Origin: Lacrimispora sphenoides
Lineage (GTDB): Bacteria > Bacillota > Clostridia > Lachnospirales > Lachnospiraceae
NCBI RefSeq assembly: GCF_900105215.1
Contig: NZ_FOIP01000001.1
Span: forward strand, 3,412,501 to 3,476,500
Reading direction: 5' to 3'
Length of the DNA: 64,000 bases
The position numbers and the translations under genes are program-made. Numbering within the stretch: position 1 is the stretch's first letter; every line of letters starts with the position of its first letter. Below the pieces are notes generated by a model. It worked only from the letters and a program-made list of their open reading frames with translations. It searched no databases and had not been told where the DNA came from. Of the stretch, positions 51,253-61,187 are shown one piece after another.

Positions 51253-51289
51253 CCTCTTGTCGTAGGATTAGAATACGACAGGAGGTTTT
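51253..51289. terminator. Intrinsic terminator
   Basis: CCTCTTGTCGTA pairs with TACGACAGGAGG through one G-U, followed by TTTTA. It lies between convergent genes. Confidence 0.85.
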
Positions 51290-51352
51290 AGTCATGCCTG
51301 AAAGCTATATAATATTGGCCGCATACGCACAAAAACAGGCCTGATATTGATA

Positions 51353-51889
51353 TTATTCGATCATATATGCACTTAGAATCTCTCCGTAATAAGCGGTATG
51401 AAAATCTTTGTTTGCACCGTGGAATGAACTGTCTACATCCTGCGGGTAAAATGCGTTTCTGTATTCTTCGGTAATTTCATGCTCATCTTGCTTTTGCTTA
51501 TATACAACCCTGCACTCAAGCGTTAAAGGAAGTTCCTTAATACCAGGAACAGAAATGGTATTGGGTGTTTCAAGCGTCAGGTTAAGTTCTTTGATTTTAT
51601 CAGTGGAATGACCGGATTTTGTCCCGCAAACCCCTAAGATTTTTTTGTCAAAATCGCCATATGGTATATTTATCGTGAACTCAGGATTTTTTTCCAGTTG
51701 AAATTTTGTAAAACGATTCTCTCTAACGAAAACAGTAAAGATCGGCCTTGACCATTCAATTCCCAGGGTACCCCAGGAAATTGTCATAGAATTCACTTTG
51801 TCATCAGCCTTTGTGGTTAACAAAACACCTGTTTTTAGTGCTTTCATAATCTCATTGGTATAATCAAATACTTCAATTTCTTTTTTCAT
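51353..51889 (-). CDS. Flavin reductase family protein
   Basis: FMN-binding split-barrel protein of 178 residues: ALKTGVLLTTKADDKVNSMT, WGTLGIEWSRPIFTVFVREN, then FTKFQLEKNPEFTINIP. It reduces flavin or uses it to reduce small substrates. AAGGAGGA precedes the start on the minus strand. It is divergent from a broken HxlR regulator gene, a common regulatory pairing, so its control may now be altered. Confidence 0.88.
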   Translation of the reverse strand: MKKEIEVFDYTNEIMKALKTGVLLTTKADDKVNSMTISWGTLGIEWSRPIFTVFVRENRFTKFQLEKNPEFTINIPYGDFDKKILGVCGTKSGHSTDKIKELNLTLETPNTISVPGIKELPLTLECRVVYKQKQDEHEITEEYRNAFYPQDVDSSFHGANKDFHTAYYGEILSAYMIE

Positions 51890-51993
51890 TGTGTGATCCT
51901 CCTTGTCATTTTATAATTATTATATTATGATAGGATAATTATATTAGCAAGTATGCACTTTTAGGTTAGATACTATGAAAAAGGAGAGTTAGA

Positions 51994-52313
51994 ATGGATC
52001 AACAAGAAGAGGTCTATTCCAAGCCATTTGAATATACATTGTCTTTAGTGGGGGAAAATGGAAAATGCATATTCTATTCTGGCTATGGCACCGTAAAGTG
52101 ATGAGGTATAGTGAGATAAAAAAGGTTCTCAAAAATATCACCCATAAAATGCTCAGTAATCAATTAAAGGAACTTGAAGCTGATGGATTAATCATTCGGA
52201 AAGAATATCCACAGGTACCGCCTAAGGTAGAATACCAGCTGACGGATAAAGGGGAGTCCCTTATGCCGGTGCTAGACGCAATGTGTAAATGGGGACATCA
52301 GTTTGTGGAATAA
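51994..52313 (+). pseudogene. HxlR-family regulator, frameshifted in a G run
   Basis: The N-terminus MDQQEEVYSKPFEYTLSLVG starts at 51994 after AAAAGGAGAG. At the five-G run 52050-52054 the frame is lost; it recovers in the +1 frame as GKWKMHILFWLWHRKVMRYS and runs to 52313 with ITHKMLSNQLKELEADGLI, the HxlR helix-turn-helix. One more G would restore a normal protein of about 106 residues. It may be a true mutation, a phase-variable tract or a sequencing error. Divergent from the flavin reductase. Confidence 0.8.
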
Positions 52314-52370
52314 TATAATACGTAAAAACTATATGAACATATAAATCAGGACATACGACGGAGATTATAA

Positions 52371-52820
52371 ATGAAAGATAATATTTTAATTTTAGAAGCC
52401 AAACAATCAAATCATGAGGAATTGCGAGAGTTATTTTTTACGGTACGTAAAGATACTTTTCACTGGATAGAACCAAAAGAGCTGAAATTGTCAGATTATG
52501 ATGAAAGCACTAAAGATGAGCTAATATTGGCTGCATTTATAAATAATAAATTAGTTGGGTTTGTATCAATTTGGGTACCAGATAAATTTATTCATAATTT
52601 ATTTGTACTTCAAGACTTTCAAGGCAAAGGTGTTGGAACAGCTCTTATTAATGAAGCCGCTAAAAGGGTAGGACTGCCATTAACTTTAAAATGTGTGAAA
52701 GAAAATACTAAGGCCTTCGATTACTATAAAGCGCATAATTGGAAAAATGAAAAAGAAGAAATGGGTAATGAGGGGTTATATTTTTTAATGAAGTATAGTA
52801 GTCCCTATAATGAGGAGTGA
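52371..52820 (+). CDS. GNAT acetyltransferase
   Basis: Acetyltransferase of 149 residues with FIHNLFVLQDFQGKGVGTAL and the end NTKAFDYYKAHNWKNEKEE. Single gene after the HxlR remnant. Substrate unknown. Confidence 0.85.
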   Translation: MKDNILILEAKQSNHEELRELFFTVRKDTFHWIEPKELKLSDYDESTKDELILAAFINNKLVGFVSIWVPDKFIHNLFVLQDFQGKGVGTALINEAAKRVGLPLTLKCVKENTKAFDYYKAHNWKNEKEEMGNEGLYFLMKYSSPYNEE

Positions 52821-52864
52821 AAATCAGGAATTGGAAAAGTAAAAATAACAGATCGTAAATAATA

Positions 52865-52894
52865 GCGGGTCTGTGACATTTGCCATAGGCCCGC
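52865..52894 (+). terminator. Intrinsic terminator
   Basis: GCGGGTCT pairs with AGGCCCGC through one G-U, followed by CTGTTTTGG. It separates the GNAT gene from the convergent CAT-like gene. Confidence 0.65.
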
Positions 52895-53006
52895 CTGTTT
52901 TGGTAATACACATCTTTTTAGTTACCTGCATACCCATTGATTTGCATATTTTTTTGTTGCTGTTGCCAATTCACCATTCACAATCGCATTAATATAATTG
53001 CAGTAA

Positions 53007-53966
53007 CTACAACCAGCTTTCGGGGGCAGCGATACCAGTCTTGAACTTTTCTAGAAATAACCCCACATGATATCCGTCAGCCACAGCATGGTGAACGGTA
53101 ATGGAAAGAGGCATGATTTTTTTTCCTTCTCTATCAAAAAATTGCCCTGCCTGTATTACCGGAAAGTAATTATTGATATCGGCATAAGGTACCGGTGTAT
53201 AACTTGTAAACTTTATCCATGGCAGCATACCTATCATAAAGCTATTCTGGGGTGGATTATCAGGCTTTGCCAATATCCCATGGTTATCTGCATATTTTTT
53301 TTGATCTTCCATGTAATTATGATAGAAAGTCTCAAAATTGGGGTCATACTTCGTCCACATATTTGACATCGTCTTGTCGTCTTCATGGAAGCATGCATAA
53401 GAGGGATGTAAAACCTCATAATATCCCAGCTGATCATTTAAATTGGAGATACGAAACTCCTGCTGCTCAGCGATTAGTTTTGAAGCCAGATATAAATAAG
53501 CAGGGAAGAACTTTTTGTTTTGCTTTTTTATCATGTTAAAGGTGTTGGTGATGTCTACATCAACACTAATGGAAAAACCGGTAGGTAACATCTTAGTAAA
53601 ATAATAAAAATATTGTTTCCTGTCCCAATTATCAAAATCAATAGGATGAAAGGCAGTATTTAATCGTAATTCTTTATCTGTTTTATTCAGCAGATCGGTT
53701 TTGGGTTTCCAATAACGTGATCCGTTTGGCTCACGGCATAATAAACCATTGTCAATCAGTTCCCGCCTGAGTATGAAATAATCCCCGAACGTATGCCAAT
53801 CTTCACAGATGGAGTTTACTTCTTTTTCTGTATAATTGCGGTCTGATTCAAATTTTTCCGCCAGATAACAGAGCGTTGCAGCTCTGGTGGATTGCTTTTG
53901 TGGTAATTGCGTAATTTTACCTTGATCATCAAGAAATTTATCTATTTTAATTTTATCCAAATTCAT
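53007..53966 (-). CDS. DUF2087-chloramphenicol acetyltransferase fusion
   Basis: Protein of 319 residues. The first 95 form a DUF2087 domain (RNYTEKEVNSICEDWHTFGD, RRELIDNGLLCREPNGSRYW), which is usually a separate small protein or the tail of regulators. The rest is a trimeric CatA-type acetyltransferase with FHPIDFDNWDRKQYFYYF and the catalytic HHAVADG at 292-298. It may acetylate chloramphenicol or another hydroxyl compound; the CAT domain length fits the family. ATG follows AAAAGGAG. The fusion is unusual. Confidence 0.82.
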   Translation of the reverse strand: MNLDKIKIDKFLDDQGKITQLPQKQSTRAATLCYLAEKFESDRNYTEKEVNSICEDWHTFGDYFILRRELIDNGLLCREPNGSRYWKPKTDLLNKTDKELRLNTAFHPIDFDNWDRKQYFYYFTKMLPTGFSISVDVDITNTFNMIKKQNKKFFPAYLYLASKLIAEQQEFRISNLNDQLGYYEVLHPSYACFHEDDKTMSNMWTKYDPNFETFYHNYMEDQKKYADNHGILAKPDNPPQNSFMIGMLPWIKFTSYTPVPYADINNYFPVIQAGQFFDREGKKIMPLSITVHHAVADGYHVGLFLEKFKTGIAAPESWL

Positions 53967-54096
53967 TTTCTCCTTTTCAATTCATTTTCGTATCATCTAT
54001 ATTAAATGTAATGATCTCCCCACGAACTATTGTAACCCCTGATATTTGGTTTTTCAATAAACGCTCCGTAGAGTTCTTCCATCATTGCAATAGAAG

Positions 54097-54150
54097 TTGA
54101 CAAGATAGTCTAATTAGACTAAGATAAAAATATATAGTCTAATCAGATCA
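54097..54150 (+). promoter_or_regulatory. Promoter with palindromic operators
   Basis: TTGACA (54097-54102), 17 bases, TAAGAT (54120-54125). The spacer holds the perfect 16-bp palindrome TAGTCTAATTAGACTA (54106-54121). A partial copy TAGTCTAATCAGA starts at 54135, 29 bases on. These are likely sites for the PadR protein encoded second in the operon. Confidence 0.65.
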
Positions 54151-54188
54151 CATGACTATAGTACGATATTGAAAAAGAGGGTAAAAAA

Positions 54189-55037
54189 ATGGTTAAATCA
54201 TTTTTAATGTTAGGACAGTCTAATATGGCTGGTCGGGGATTTATTCACGAAGTATCCCCTATTTTTAATGAAAGGATACAGATGCTGCGCAATGGCAGAT
54301 GGCAGATGATGACGGAACCCATCAACTATGACCGTCCTGTTTCGGGAATAAGCCTTGCAGCATCCTTTGCAGACGCATGGTGCCAGGTAAATGAGAAGGA
54401 TACCATTGGATTGATTCCTTGTGCTGAGGGCGGAAGCACTCTTGATGAATGGGCTACCGATGAGGTGCTTTTTAAACATGCAGTGAATGAAGCTAAATTT
54501 GCAGTCCAGAATAGTGAGCTGACAGGAATTTTATGGCATCAGGGGGAAAGTGATAGTACCAATGGAAATTATAAAGTTTATTATAAAAAATTACTTTCAA
54601 TCATTGAAACTCTTAGGAAAGAATTGAATTCTCCCAATATTCCTCTGATCATTGGCGGGTTAGGAGATTTCTTAGGTAAAGAAGGGTTTGGAAAAAGCTG
54701 CTCGGAATATAATTATATCAATCAAGAATTGCAGAAATTTGCCCTTGAGCAAGACAATTGTTACTTCGTTACCGCTGCAGGTTTAACTTCTAATCCAGAT
54801 GGGATCCATATTAATGCAGTTTCCCAAAGAAAATTTGGTTTAAGATATTTTGAAGCGTTTGATAAAAGGCAGCATATAATGGAGCCATTAGTGAATGAAA
54901 ATGAACTGATAAAACGTAACGACACCAGAACTCATACAAAAATTGAAAAGATCTATATCATAAGCAAGGATTTTGCATCAGGAAAAATGTCGTTTGAGGA
55001 ATTCCAATCTCAACTCACACAAATCAGCAATGATTAA
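54189..55037 (+). CDS. SGNH/SASA-type carbohydrate esterase
   Basis: Protein of 282 residues of the sialate O-acetylesterase-like (DUF303) group. The nucleophile Ser lies in MLGQSNMAGRG, then PCAEGGSTLDEW, the LWHQGESDS block and the Asp-His pair in NPDGIHINAVSQRKFG. It removes acetyl groups from sugars. There is no signal peptide, so it acts inside the cell. The C-terminal 60 residues are an extra helical tail. AAAGAGGG precedes the ATG. It shares an operon with a PadR regulator. Confidence 0.85.
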   Translation: MVKSFLMLGQSNMAGRGFIHEVSPIFNERIQMLRNGRWQMMTEPINYDRPVSGISLAASFADAWCQVNEKDTIGLIPCAEGGSTLDEWATDEVLFKHAVNEAKFAVQNSELTGILWHQGESDSTNGNYKVYYKKLLSIIETLRKELNSPNIPLIIGGLGDFLGKEGFGKSCSEYNYINQELQKFALEQDNCYFVTAAGLTSNPDGIHINAVSQRKFGLRYFEAFDKRQHIMEPLVNENELIKRNDTRTHTKIEKIYIISKDFASGKMSFEEFQSQLTQISND

Positions 55038-55086
55038 CCTTTTAATGAAAAGGCTGTCAGTATGTTATAAGCAAAGGAGGTAACTC

Positions 55087-55617
55087 TTGATACCGCTATT
55101 AATATTAGGCTTATTGAAGCAAAATCCAGGTTCTTATGGTTACGAATTATTAGCTCTAATGGAAGAAAATCATTACAAATATATAGTGAACTTTACAAAA
55201 GGATCCTTTTATTACAATCTTCAACAATTAGAAGAAAAACAACTTATTAAAAAAGTGGAAGTTGACAAGAGCGACCGCACCAGGGAAACGCACAATTATA
55301 TCATTACTGAATTGGGAAATAAAGAATTTGAGAAATTAATGTATCAGTATGGTTCGAAGACAGAGTATGTAAATTTATCATTTTATACAACCATGTTGTT
55401 TGCCAATGAATATAAAACAGAGGATTTTATTCAATTATTAAACATGCAAATCATGCAAACCAGAGAGAAGATTACTCTACTAGAAAAATCCCTTGAACAA
55501 GATGATAGGAATCCTGCCTATTTTAAACACATGTTGAATAATTCACTTGCTCACCATTTAGTAAATGTTGAATGGTTTGAAGGACTGTTAAATGAAATAA
55601 GATCCAAAGATGTATAA
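55087..55617 (+). CDS. PadR-family regulator, TTG start
   Basis: Regulator of 176 residues with the PadR winged helix (PGSYGYELLALMEENHYKYI, KGSFYYNLQQLEEKQLIKKV) and a helical C-terminal half. Start is TTG after AAAGGAGGTAAC; no ATG fits. It follows the esterase by 49 bases and probably represses the operon through the palindromes upstream. Confidence 0.88.
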   Translation: MIPLLILGLLKQNPGSYGYELLALMEENHYKYIVNFTKGSFYYNLQQLEEKQLIKKVEVDKSDRTRETHNYIITELGNKEFEKLMYQYGSKTEYVNLSFYTTMLFANEYKTEDFIQLLNMQIMQTREKITLLEKSLEQDDRNPAYFKHMLNNSLAHHLVNVEWFEGLLNEIRSKDV

Positions 55618-55722
55618 ATGCAAGGGCTTTTTTATTTATAAATCAATTCCTTTATGATGTTGAAATAGAAACATATTTTCAGTATAATATTGTTAATACA
55701 CCAATGGGTGGGAGGATAGGCC

Positions 55723-56211
55723 ATGAAAAAAGAAGAGCAGGTCATAGCTGGTTTCTGGGACTTATTTAGCAAGAAGATCTGGCTTGATGGGTATAAGATG
55801 AAAGAGAGCCTTAAGGATTATAAGCCTTCTGAAATACATTGCATTGAATACATCGGAAAAAGTGAAGATTCCAACGTGACAAAGCTTGCAGAGACCTTTT
55901 ATATGACCAGAAGCGGCATAAGTAAAATAACGAAAAAACTCATAGAAAAAGGCCTTATCGAAAGCTATCAGAGGCCTGATAACAAGAAAGAAATTTATTT
56001 TAAGCTTACGGAACAAGGGAAAGCAATTTACAAAGTCCACGAGGAACTGCACAAAGAGTTCCAAGAACGGGATAAGGCCGTATTTGATCATGTAACTGAG
56101 AAACAATTAGACAGCATGATTGGTTTTGCTGAAAAATATAATAAGCATTTGGATGCGGAAATAAAAAAACTAGGTGTAGATATTAAGACGGAATGCTATG
56201 ATAAACTATAG
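55723..56211 (+). CDS. MarR-family regulator
   Basis: Regulator of 162 residues with the MarR winged helix: SNVTKLAETFYMTRSGISKI, TKKLIEKGLIESYQRPDNKK, EIYFKLTEQGKAIY. GGGAGGA lies upstream of the ATG. It sits just upstream of an MFS exporter whose promoter carries repeated AGGAC motifs, so it probably controls that gene. Confidence 0.9.
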   Translation: MKKEEQVIAGFWDLFSKKIWLDGYKMKESLKDYKPSEIHCIEYIGKSEDSNVTKLAETFYMTRSGISKITKKLIEKGLIESYQRPDNKKEIYFKLTEQGKAIYKVHEELHKEFQERDKAVFDHVTEKQLDSMIGFAEKYNKHLDAEIKKLGVDIKTECYDKL

Positions 56212-56227
56212 TTATGTGAAACCACAG

Positions 56228-56262
56228 GCAGCCCGGCTCTATAGAGAGCGGGCTGCTTTTTT
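56228..56262 (+). terminator. Intrinsic terminator of marR-like gene
   Basis: GCAGCCCG (56228-56235) pairs with CGGGCTGC, then six T. Confidence 0.85.
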
Positions 56263-56275
56263 GTCACTATTATTG

Positions 56276-56320
56276 TTGACAAGGACCCAAAAAAGTGATA
56301 AAGTATGTTTCCGAGGACAC
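56276..56320 (+). promoter_or_regulatory. Promoter with AGGAC direct repeats
   Basis: TTGACA (56276-56281), 17 bases, TAAAGT (56299-56304). AGGACCCAAAA (56282) recurs as AGGACACAAAA (56314), 32 bases apart, flanking the -10. Possible MarR sites. Confidence 0.5.
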
Positions 56321-56351
56321 AAAAGGTGCCGCGAAAGGAGAATAAATAATT

Positions 56352-57629
56352 ATGCAAACGATAGCGATATTATCAAAAGATTTTATACTTGTTGCAATCG
56401 GTCAGGTCATTTCCTTGTTTGGTAATCAGATTTTAAGATATGCCCTACCTCTTTACTTGTTAAATCAAACGGGTTCGTCTGTTTTGTTTGGGACAATTCT
56501 GGCCTGCTCTTTTATTCCGATGCTATTCCTGTTTCCTGTAGGAGGAATCATTGCTGACCGTGTGAACAAGAGAAACATCATGGTGATTCTGGATTTTAGC
56601 ACAGCATTACTTATTTCCCTGTTTTGTCTGATGGTAGGGAAAATAGATGTTGTTCCGCTTATGACAATAACAATGATAATCCTGTACGGTATACAGGGTG
56701 CATATCAGCCGGCAGTAAAGGCAAGCGTACCTGTTCTGGTAGATACAGAAAATATCATGCAGGCTAATTCCATTGTTGATTTAATAAGCTCACTGGCCGG
56801 TATGGTTGGGCCGGTTATTGGCGGTATATTATTTTCCATTGTTGGGTTAGTGCCGATTCTATATGTAAGTATCGGCTGCTTTTTCCTGGCTGCCGTAATG
56901 GAGATTTTTATTCATATTCCATTTGAAAAAAGGCAGGCAGAAGGAAATATAATCATTACCGGCTTCAACGACTTAAAAGAAAGTTTTGGTTTTATGTTTA
57001 AGGAGCAGCCGATTTTGTGGAAGCTGTCATTAATATTTGCTTCTATCAATCTTTTTTTGACTTCTCTGGTTTTAATAGGAGTTCCAGTTCTAATTACTCA
57101 GCGTTTGGGGTTTGCCCCTAATACTGCCAATCGGTTATATGGATTTGCGCAAGGTACCATCGCTGCCGGATGCATATTAGGTGGTCTGCTCGCCGGAGTA
57201 TTTTCTAAGAAACTAAAATCAAAGACAAGTCCATTTCTCTTAATGGGATGTGCGCTTTCCATTCTTTTAGGAGGGGCTGCACTTCAGGTTCTAAAAGGGC
57301 CAATGGAGATTTATATTGTTTTGCTTATGGGGTGTTCTCTGATGTTGGTATTGTCAACATTATTCCAAATACAGGTAATGACATATCTTCAGATATTAAC
57401 GCCAAAAGAATTAACAGGGAAAGTCATTTCCTGTGTTATGTGTATTTGCATGTGTACGAATCCTCTTGGACAGTTCCTCTATGGTATTGTGTTTGAAAAG
57501 ATCGGAAGCAGTACATACCTTCCTTTTTATATGGCTGCCTTGATCATGTTAGGAATTAGTGTCTTTACCCGCCCCATGTTTTATGGAATGGATCAGAGTG
57601 GCCTTAACGGGCATCAATCTCACGGATGA
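56352..57629 (+). CDS. MFS transporter, drug-efflux-like
   Basis: Membrane protein of 425 residues with twelve helices. [20 protein letters not shown] is the MFS motif A between helices 2 and 3, and [20 protein letters not shown] matches the macrolide/enterobactin exporter subgroup. It probably exports a drug or metabolite under the MarR protein upstream. AAAGGAGAA precedes the ATG. Its last 26 bases overlap the convergent ribH. Confidence 0.9.
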   Translation: MQTIAILSKDFILVAIGQVISLFGNQILRYALPLYLLNQTGSSVLFGTILACSFIPMLFLFPVGGIIADRVNKRNIMVILDFSTALLISLFCLMVGKIDVVPLMTITMIILYGIQGAYQPAVKASVPVLVDTENIMQANSIVDLISSLAGMVGPVIGGILFSIVGLVPILYVSIGCFFLAAVMEIFIHIPFEKRQAEGNIIITGFNDLKESFGFMFKEQPILWKLSLIFASINLFLTSLVLIGVPVLITQRLGFAPNTANRLYGFAQGTIAAGCILGGLLAGVFSKKLKSKTSPFLLMGCALSILLGGAALQVLKGPMEIYIVLLMGCSLMLVLSTLFQIQVMTYLQILTPKELTGKVISCVMCICMCTNPLGQFLYGIVFEKIGSSTYLPFYMAALIMLGISVFTRPMFYGMDQSGLNGHQSHG

Positions 57630-58074
57630 GGTTGACCATTTCAATGGCTCCGACCGCACAGTCAAAGCCTTTGTTGCCGGCCTTGGTGCCGGCACGCTCA
57701 ATGGCCTGCTCAATGTTTTCTGTGGTCAGCACACCAAACATAACAGGAATATCACTGCTTAAGGATATACTGGCAATGCCTTTGGACACCTCGTTGCACA
57801 CATAATCGTAGTGAGATGTGCTGCCGCGAATGACTGCACCAAGGCAGATCACCGCATCATATTTCCCGCTTTTTGCCATTTTAGAGGTAATCAGCGGAAT
57901 TTCAAAGGCTCCGGGAACCCATGCGATGTCTATGCTGTCATCACTGACCTCATGGCGCTTTAGTCCATCCAAGGCACCGCTTAGTAATTTTCCAGTTATA
58001 AATTCATTGAAACGTGCAGCAACAATGCCGATTTTAATATCCTTTGATACGAGTTTTCCTTCAAATGTTTTCAT
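57604..58074 (-). CDS. ribH: Lumazine synthase RibH
   Basis: 6,7-dimethyl-8-ribityllumazine synthase of 156 residues: condenses the pyrimidine from RibD with dihydroxybutanone phosphate. Conserved pieces are [47 protein letters not shown] with the catalytic His, and [17 protein letters not shown]. It is last of the ribD-ribE-ribBA-ribH operon. Confidence 0.95.
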   Translation of the reverse strand: MKTFEGKLVSKDIKIGIVAARFNEFITGKLLSGALDGLKRHEVSDDSIDIAWVPGAFEIPLITSKMAKSGKYDAVICLGAVIRGSTSHYDYVCNEVSKGIASISLSSDIPVMFGVLTTENIEQAIERAGTKAGNKGFDCAVGAIEMVNLIREIDAR

Positions 58075-58099
58075 TCTAAGCTCTCCTTTAAAAAATATA

Positions 58100-59299
58100 T
58101 TAATAATTCAAAATATGTCCCATCTTTTCCTGCTTGGTTTTTAGATAAAACAGATCATTAGCGTTAGCATCCATCTGGATGGGAATTCTCTCTGTAATCT
58201 CTATCCCAAAGCCGGAAAGCTGATAGACTTTGTCCGGGTTGTTTGTGAGCAGACGCAATGTTTTTACCCCAAGGTCACGCAGAATCTGCGCACCGATAAA
58301 ATATTCCCGCATATCCCCATCAAAACCAAGGGCGAGATTTGCTTCCAGAGTATCCATACCCTTATCCTGAAGGGCATAGGCCCGCAGTTTATTGATCAAT
58401 CCAATTCCGCGGCCTTCCTGGCGCATATATAGTAGAATTCCGCGGCCTTCCTTCTCTATTTGTGTCATTGCCGCAGCAAACTGCTGTCCGCAATCACAGC
58501 GCTCAGAGCCGAACGCGTCGCCGGTAAGGCACTCGGAATGAACACGGCATAAAAGATTTAGGCCATCACCGATCTCACCCTTTACTAGCGCCACATGATG
58601 CTCACCGTTTAGCTTATTGATGTACCCATAAACCTTGAAATCACCGTATTTTGTGGGAAGATCCGCGCAGGTAGCCTGTTCAACGAGTTTATCTTTTCTT
58701 TTGCGGTACTCCTGTAAGGCTTTTATGGTAATTATTTTTAGCCCCCACGTTTCTGCCAGTGTTATTAATTCCGGCGTGCGCATCATGGTTCCGTCCTCCC
58801 GCATGATCTCGCAGCACAGACCGCATTCCTTTAATCCGGCCAGCCGCATGAGATCCACCGTAGCTTCGGTATGTCCGTTACGCTCCAAAACGCCATTTTT
58901 TCTTGCAAGAAGAGGGAACATATGACCGGGCCGGCGGAAATCTTCCGGCCTTACGTTGTCCTCCACGCATTTCATGGCAGTAAGACTGCGTTCTGCTGCT
59001 GAAATTCCGGTGGTGGTACCGACATGATCGATGGATACAGTAAAGGCCGTTTCGTGGTTATCATTATTATCAGAGACCATCTGAGGGAGCTTCAGCTTTT
59101 TACATAACTCTGCGCTCATTGGCATGCAAATGAGACCTTTGCCATGGATTGCCATAAAATTCACATGGTCCGTGGTAGCAAATTCAGCGGCACAAATAAA
59201 ATCTCCTTCGTTTTCCCGGTTTTCATCGTCTGTCACCAGAACAATTTTTCCTTGCCGCAGATCCTCCAGTGCTTCTTCTATGGTGTTAAATTGAACCAT
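58100..59299 (-). CDS. ribBA: Bifunctional RibBA
   Basis: 399 residues with two enzymes. The N-terminal dihydroxybutanone-phosphate synthase has [11 protein letters not shown] and [10 protein letters not shown]. The C-terminal GTP cyclohydrolase II has the zinc triad [15 protein letters not shown] and [15 protein letters not shown]. Together they feed both substrates of the riboflavin pathway. Eleven bases separate it from ribE. Confidence 0.95.
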   Translation of the reverse strand: MVQFNTIEEALEDLRQGKIVLVTDDENRENEGDFICAAEFATTDHVNFMAIHGKGLICMPMSAELCKKLKLPQMVSDNNDNHETAFTVSIDHVGTTTGISAAERSLTAMKCVEDNVRPEDFRRPGHMFPLLARKNGVLERNGHTEATVDLMRLAGLKECGLCCEIMREDGTMMRTPELITLAETWGLKIITIKALQEYRKRKDKLVEQATCADLPTKYGDFKVYGYINKLNGEHHVALVKGEIGDGLNLLCRVHSECLTGDAFGSERCDCGQQFAAAMTQIEKEGRGILLYMRQEGRGIGLINKLRAYALQDKGMDTLEANLALGFDGDMREYFIGAQILRDLGVKTLRLLTNNPDKVYQLSGFGIEITERIPIQMDANANDLFYLKTKQEKMGHILNY

Positions 59300-59310
59300 T
59301 TTAATTCCTC

Positions 59311-59949
59311 CTAAAATCCATATTTTGTAAGAAATTCGGCGGTGATATTATGTTTGGATTGCTGTATGCCCATCAGCCGTTCCACATATTTACCGATGCA
59401 GTCGTTCTCAAGATTGACCCTGTCGCCAACGCGTCTATGTGACAAAGTAGTTATTGATGCAGTATGGGGTATGATAGAAACGCGGAAGTAGTCTCTTCCT
59501 ACGTTTGCAACGGTAAGACTGATTCCGTCTATCGCAACAGATCCCTTTTCAATGATATACCGCAGAATGCCAGGGGTGGTTTTGATCGTATACCAGACGG
59601 CATTATCGTCTTTTTCAATGGCAGAAACCGTTCCGGTACCATCAATATGGCCTGAAACAATATGCCCCCCAAATCTTCCGTTAGCCGGCATTGCACGTTC
59701 CAGATTGACAGGACTACCCGTTGGTAAACTTCCGAGAGAGGAGCGGTTAAAGGTTTCGTGCATAACATCGGCAGTAAATCCGCTCTGAGAAAATATTGTA
59801 ACCGTGAGACACACGCCGTTGACAGCGATACTGTCCCCAATGCGGACCTCCTGCATGATTTTCTTTGCCTGAACAGAGATAGAAGAGGACTCTGCACCTT
59901 TGCGGACGGTTTGTATTCTGCCGATTTCTTCTATAATTCCTGTGAACAC
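59311..59949 (-). CDS. ribE: Riboflavin synthase alpha chain RibE
   Basis: 212 residues with two lumazine-binding repeats ([14 protein letters not shown] and [15 protein letters not shown]) and VCLTVTIFS in the first. It converts two lumazines to riboflavin. The start is a GTG at 59949 (GTG-TTC-ACA, as in VFTGIIEE), with CGAGGT upstream and an overlap of 19 bases with ribD, meaning translational coupling. An in-frame ATG further upstream would give an N-terminus unlike the family. Confidence 0.93.
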   Translation of the reverse strand: MFTGIIEEIGRIQTVRKGAESSSISVQAKKIMQEVRIGDSIAVNGVCLTVTIFSQSGFTADVMHETFNRSSLGSLPTGSPVNLERAMPANGRFGGHIVSGHIDGTGTVSAIEKDDNAVWYTIKTTPGILRYIIEKGSVAIDGISLTVANVGRDYFRVSIIPHTASITTLSHRRVGDRVNLENDCIGKYVERLMGIQQSKHNITAEFLTKYGF

Positions 59950-61031
59950 CTGATTACCTCGCTTTCCAATAAAAGATCCTCCTCCACCCATGAGATGACC
60001 GGCTTGCTTAGATGAAACGCCTGGTTCGGGCTGTCTACTCCAAGGCCCATTACCGGGGTTTTCCCGCTGCCTCCAAACAGCTTAGGGGCGATGTAGGTCT
60101 GTACTTTGTTGACGATTCCGCATTGCAGGGCAGACCAGTTTAAAGTACCGCCTCCTTCCAGTAATACACTGTCAATTTTTCTTTCGCCCAGAGCTTTCAT
60201 AAGGCAGTTTAGATCAATATGCCCTTCCTTTTCAGGAAGTACCAAAATGTTACAGCCTGCTTCCAGATATGGCCGATGCTTGTCAAGATCCGTGTCTGCC
60301 GTAGCAAGGAGGGTAGCGGTCATGCCTGCTGTAGTAACAAGCTTTGCGCTTAGGGGCGTTTTAAGATGGGTGTCACAGATGATGCGGAGCGGGTTTCTAC
60401 TGTTCTCCAGCCGGCTGGTCAGCAGCGGATCATCTGCAAGGACGGTGCCAACCCCTGTCATAATGGCAGAATAGCGGTGCCGGTCCTCATGAACACGATG
60501 CCGTGCCGCTTCACCGGTGATCCATTGGGATTTTCCAGTACGTGTCGCAATCTTCCCATCCAGAGTCATGGCGTACTTCATGATCACATAAGGTGTTTTG
60601 TTTTGGATGTAGTGAAAGAAGCTTTGGTTTAATGCGTCACATTCATCTTTTAAAATTCCTTTTGTGACTTCGATTCCACTGGAACACAACAGCTCAATGC
60701 CTTTCCCCCCTACCAGCGGGTTCGGGTCACAAGAGCCGATTACTACACGCCGGATACCACTTTCCAGGATCGCGTCGGTGCAGGGGGGTGTTTTTCCAGT
60801 ATGGCAGCAAGGCTCCAGTGTCACATACATGGTTGCCCCCGCCGGCGATGTCTCGCAGCTGGCCAGGGCGTTGCGTTCCGCATGAAGGCCCCCGTACTTC
60901 TGGTGATATCCCTGACCAATCATCTTACCGTCCTTTACAATCACTGCCCCCACCATGGGATTTGGATTTGTCCAACCACATCCTTTCTTTGCAAGCTGTA
61001 AAGCTAATCGCATGTATTCTGTATCAGTCAT
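59931..61031 (-). CDS. ribD: Bifunctional deaminase/reductase RibD
   Basis: 366 residues. The N-terminal deaminase has the zinc motif HAERNAL plus EPCCHTGKTPPCTDAI. The C-terminal reductase starts near YVIMKYAMTLDGKIATRTGK and has LEGGGTLN. It makes the reduced pyrimidine intermediate for RibH. GGAGGTG sets the ATG at 61031. First gene of the operon, under the FMN riboswitch. Confidence 0.95.
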   Translation of the reverse strand: MTDTEYMRLALQLAKKGCGWTNPNPMVGAVIVKDGKMIGQGYHQKYGGLHAERNALASCETSPAGATMYVTLEPCCHTGKTPPCTDAILESGIRRVVIGSCDPNPLVGGKGIELLCSSGIEVTKGILKDECDALNQSFFHYIQNKTPYVIMKYAMTLDGKIATRTGKSQWITGEAARHRVHEDRHRYSAIMTGVGTVLADDPLLTSRLENSRNPLRIICDTHLKTPLSAKLVTTAGMTATLLATADTDLDKHRPYLEAGCNILVLPEKEGHIDLNCLMKALGERKIDSVLLEGGGTLNWSALQCGIVNKVQTYIAPKLFGGSGKTPVMGLGVDSPNQAFHLSKPVISWVEEDLLLESEVIRCSQEL

Positions 61032-61040
61032 ACAACACCT

Positions 61041-61080
61041 CCAAAAAACAAAATGCCTTGAACAAAGTCGTTCAAGGCAT
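61041..61080 (-). terminator. Second terminator-like hairpin before ribD
   Basis: On the minus strand ATGCCTTGAAC (61080-61070) pairs perfectly with GTTCAAGGCAT (61063-61053), followed by TTTGTTTTTT that runs straight into the ribD GGAGGTG. It may be a further attenuator or a stem that places the ribosome binding site. Confidence 0.7.
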
Positions 61081-61115
61081 ATAAAAATCACGTGTACAGA
61101 AGGGTATATACTAAA

Positions 61116-61152
61116 ATAAAAAAACTCTGGAACAAAAAACTAGTTCCAGAGC
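61116..61152 (-). terminator. Riboswitch-linked terminator
   Basis: On the minus strand GCTCTGGAAC pairs with GTTCCAGAGT, then a T run. It sits between the FMN aptamer and ribD, the usual place for the off-state terminator. Confidence 0.85.
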
Positions 61153-61187
61153 AAATTTACATATACACAGAGATACTGTGACTTATC

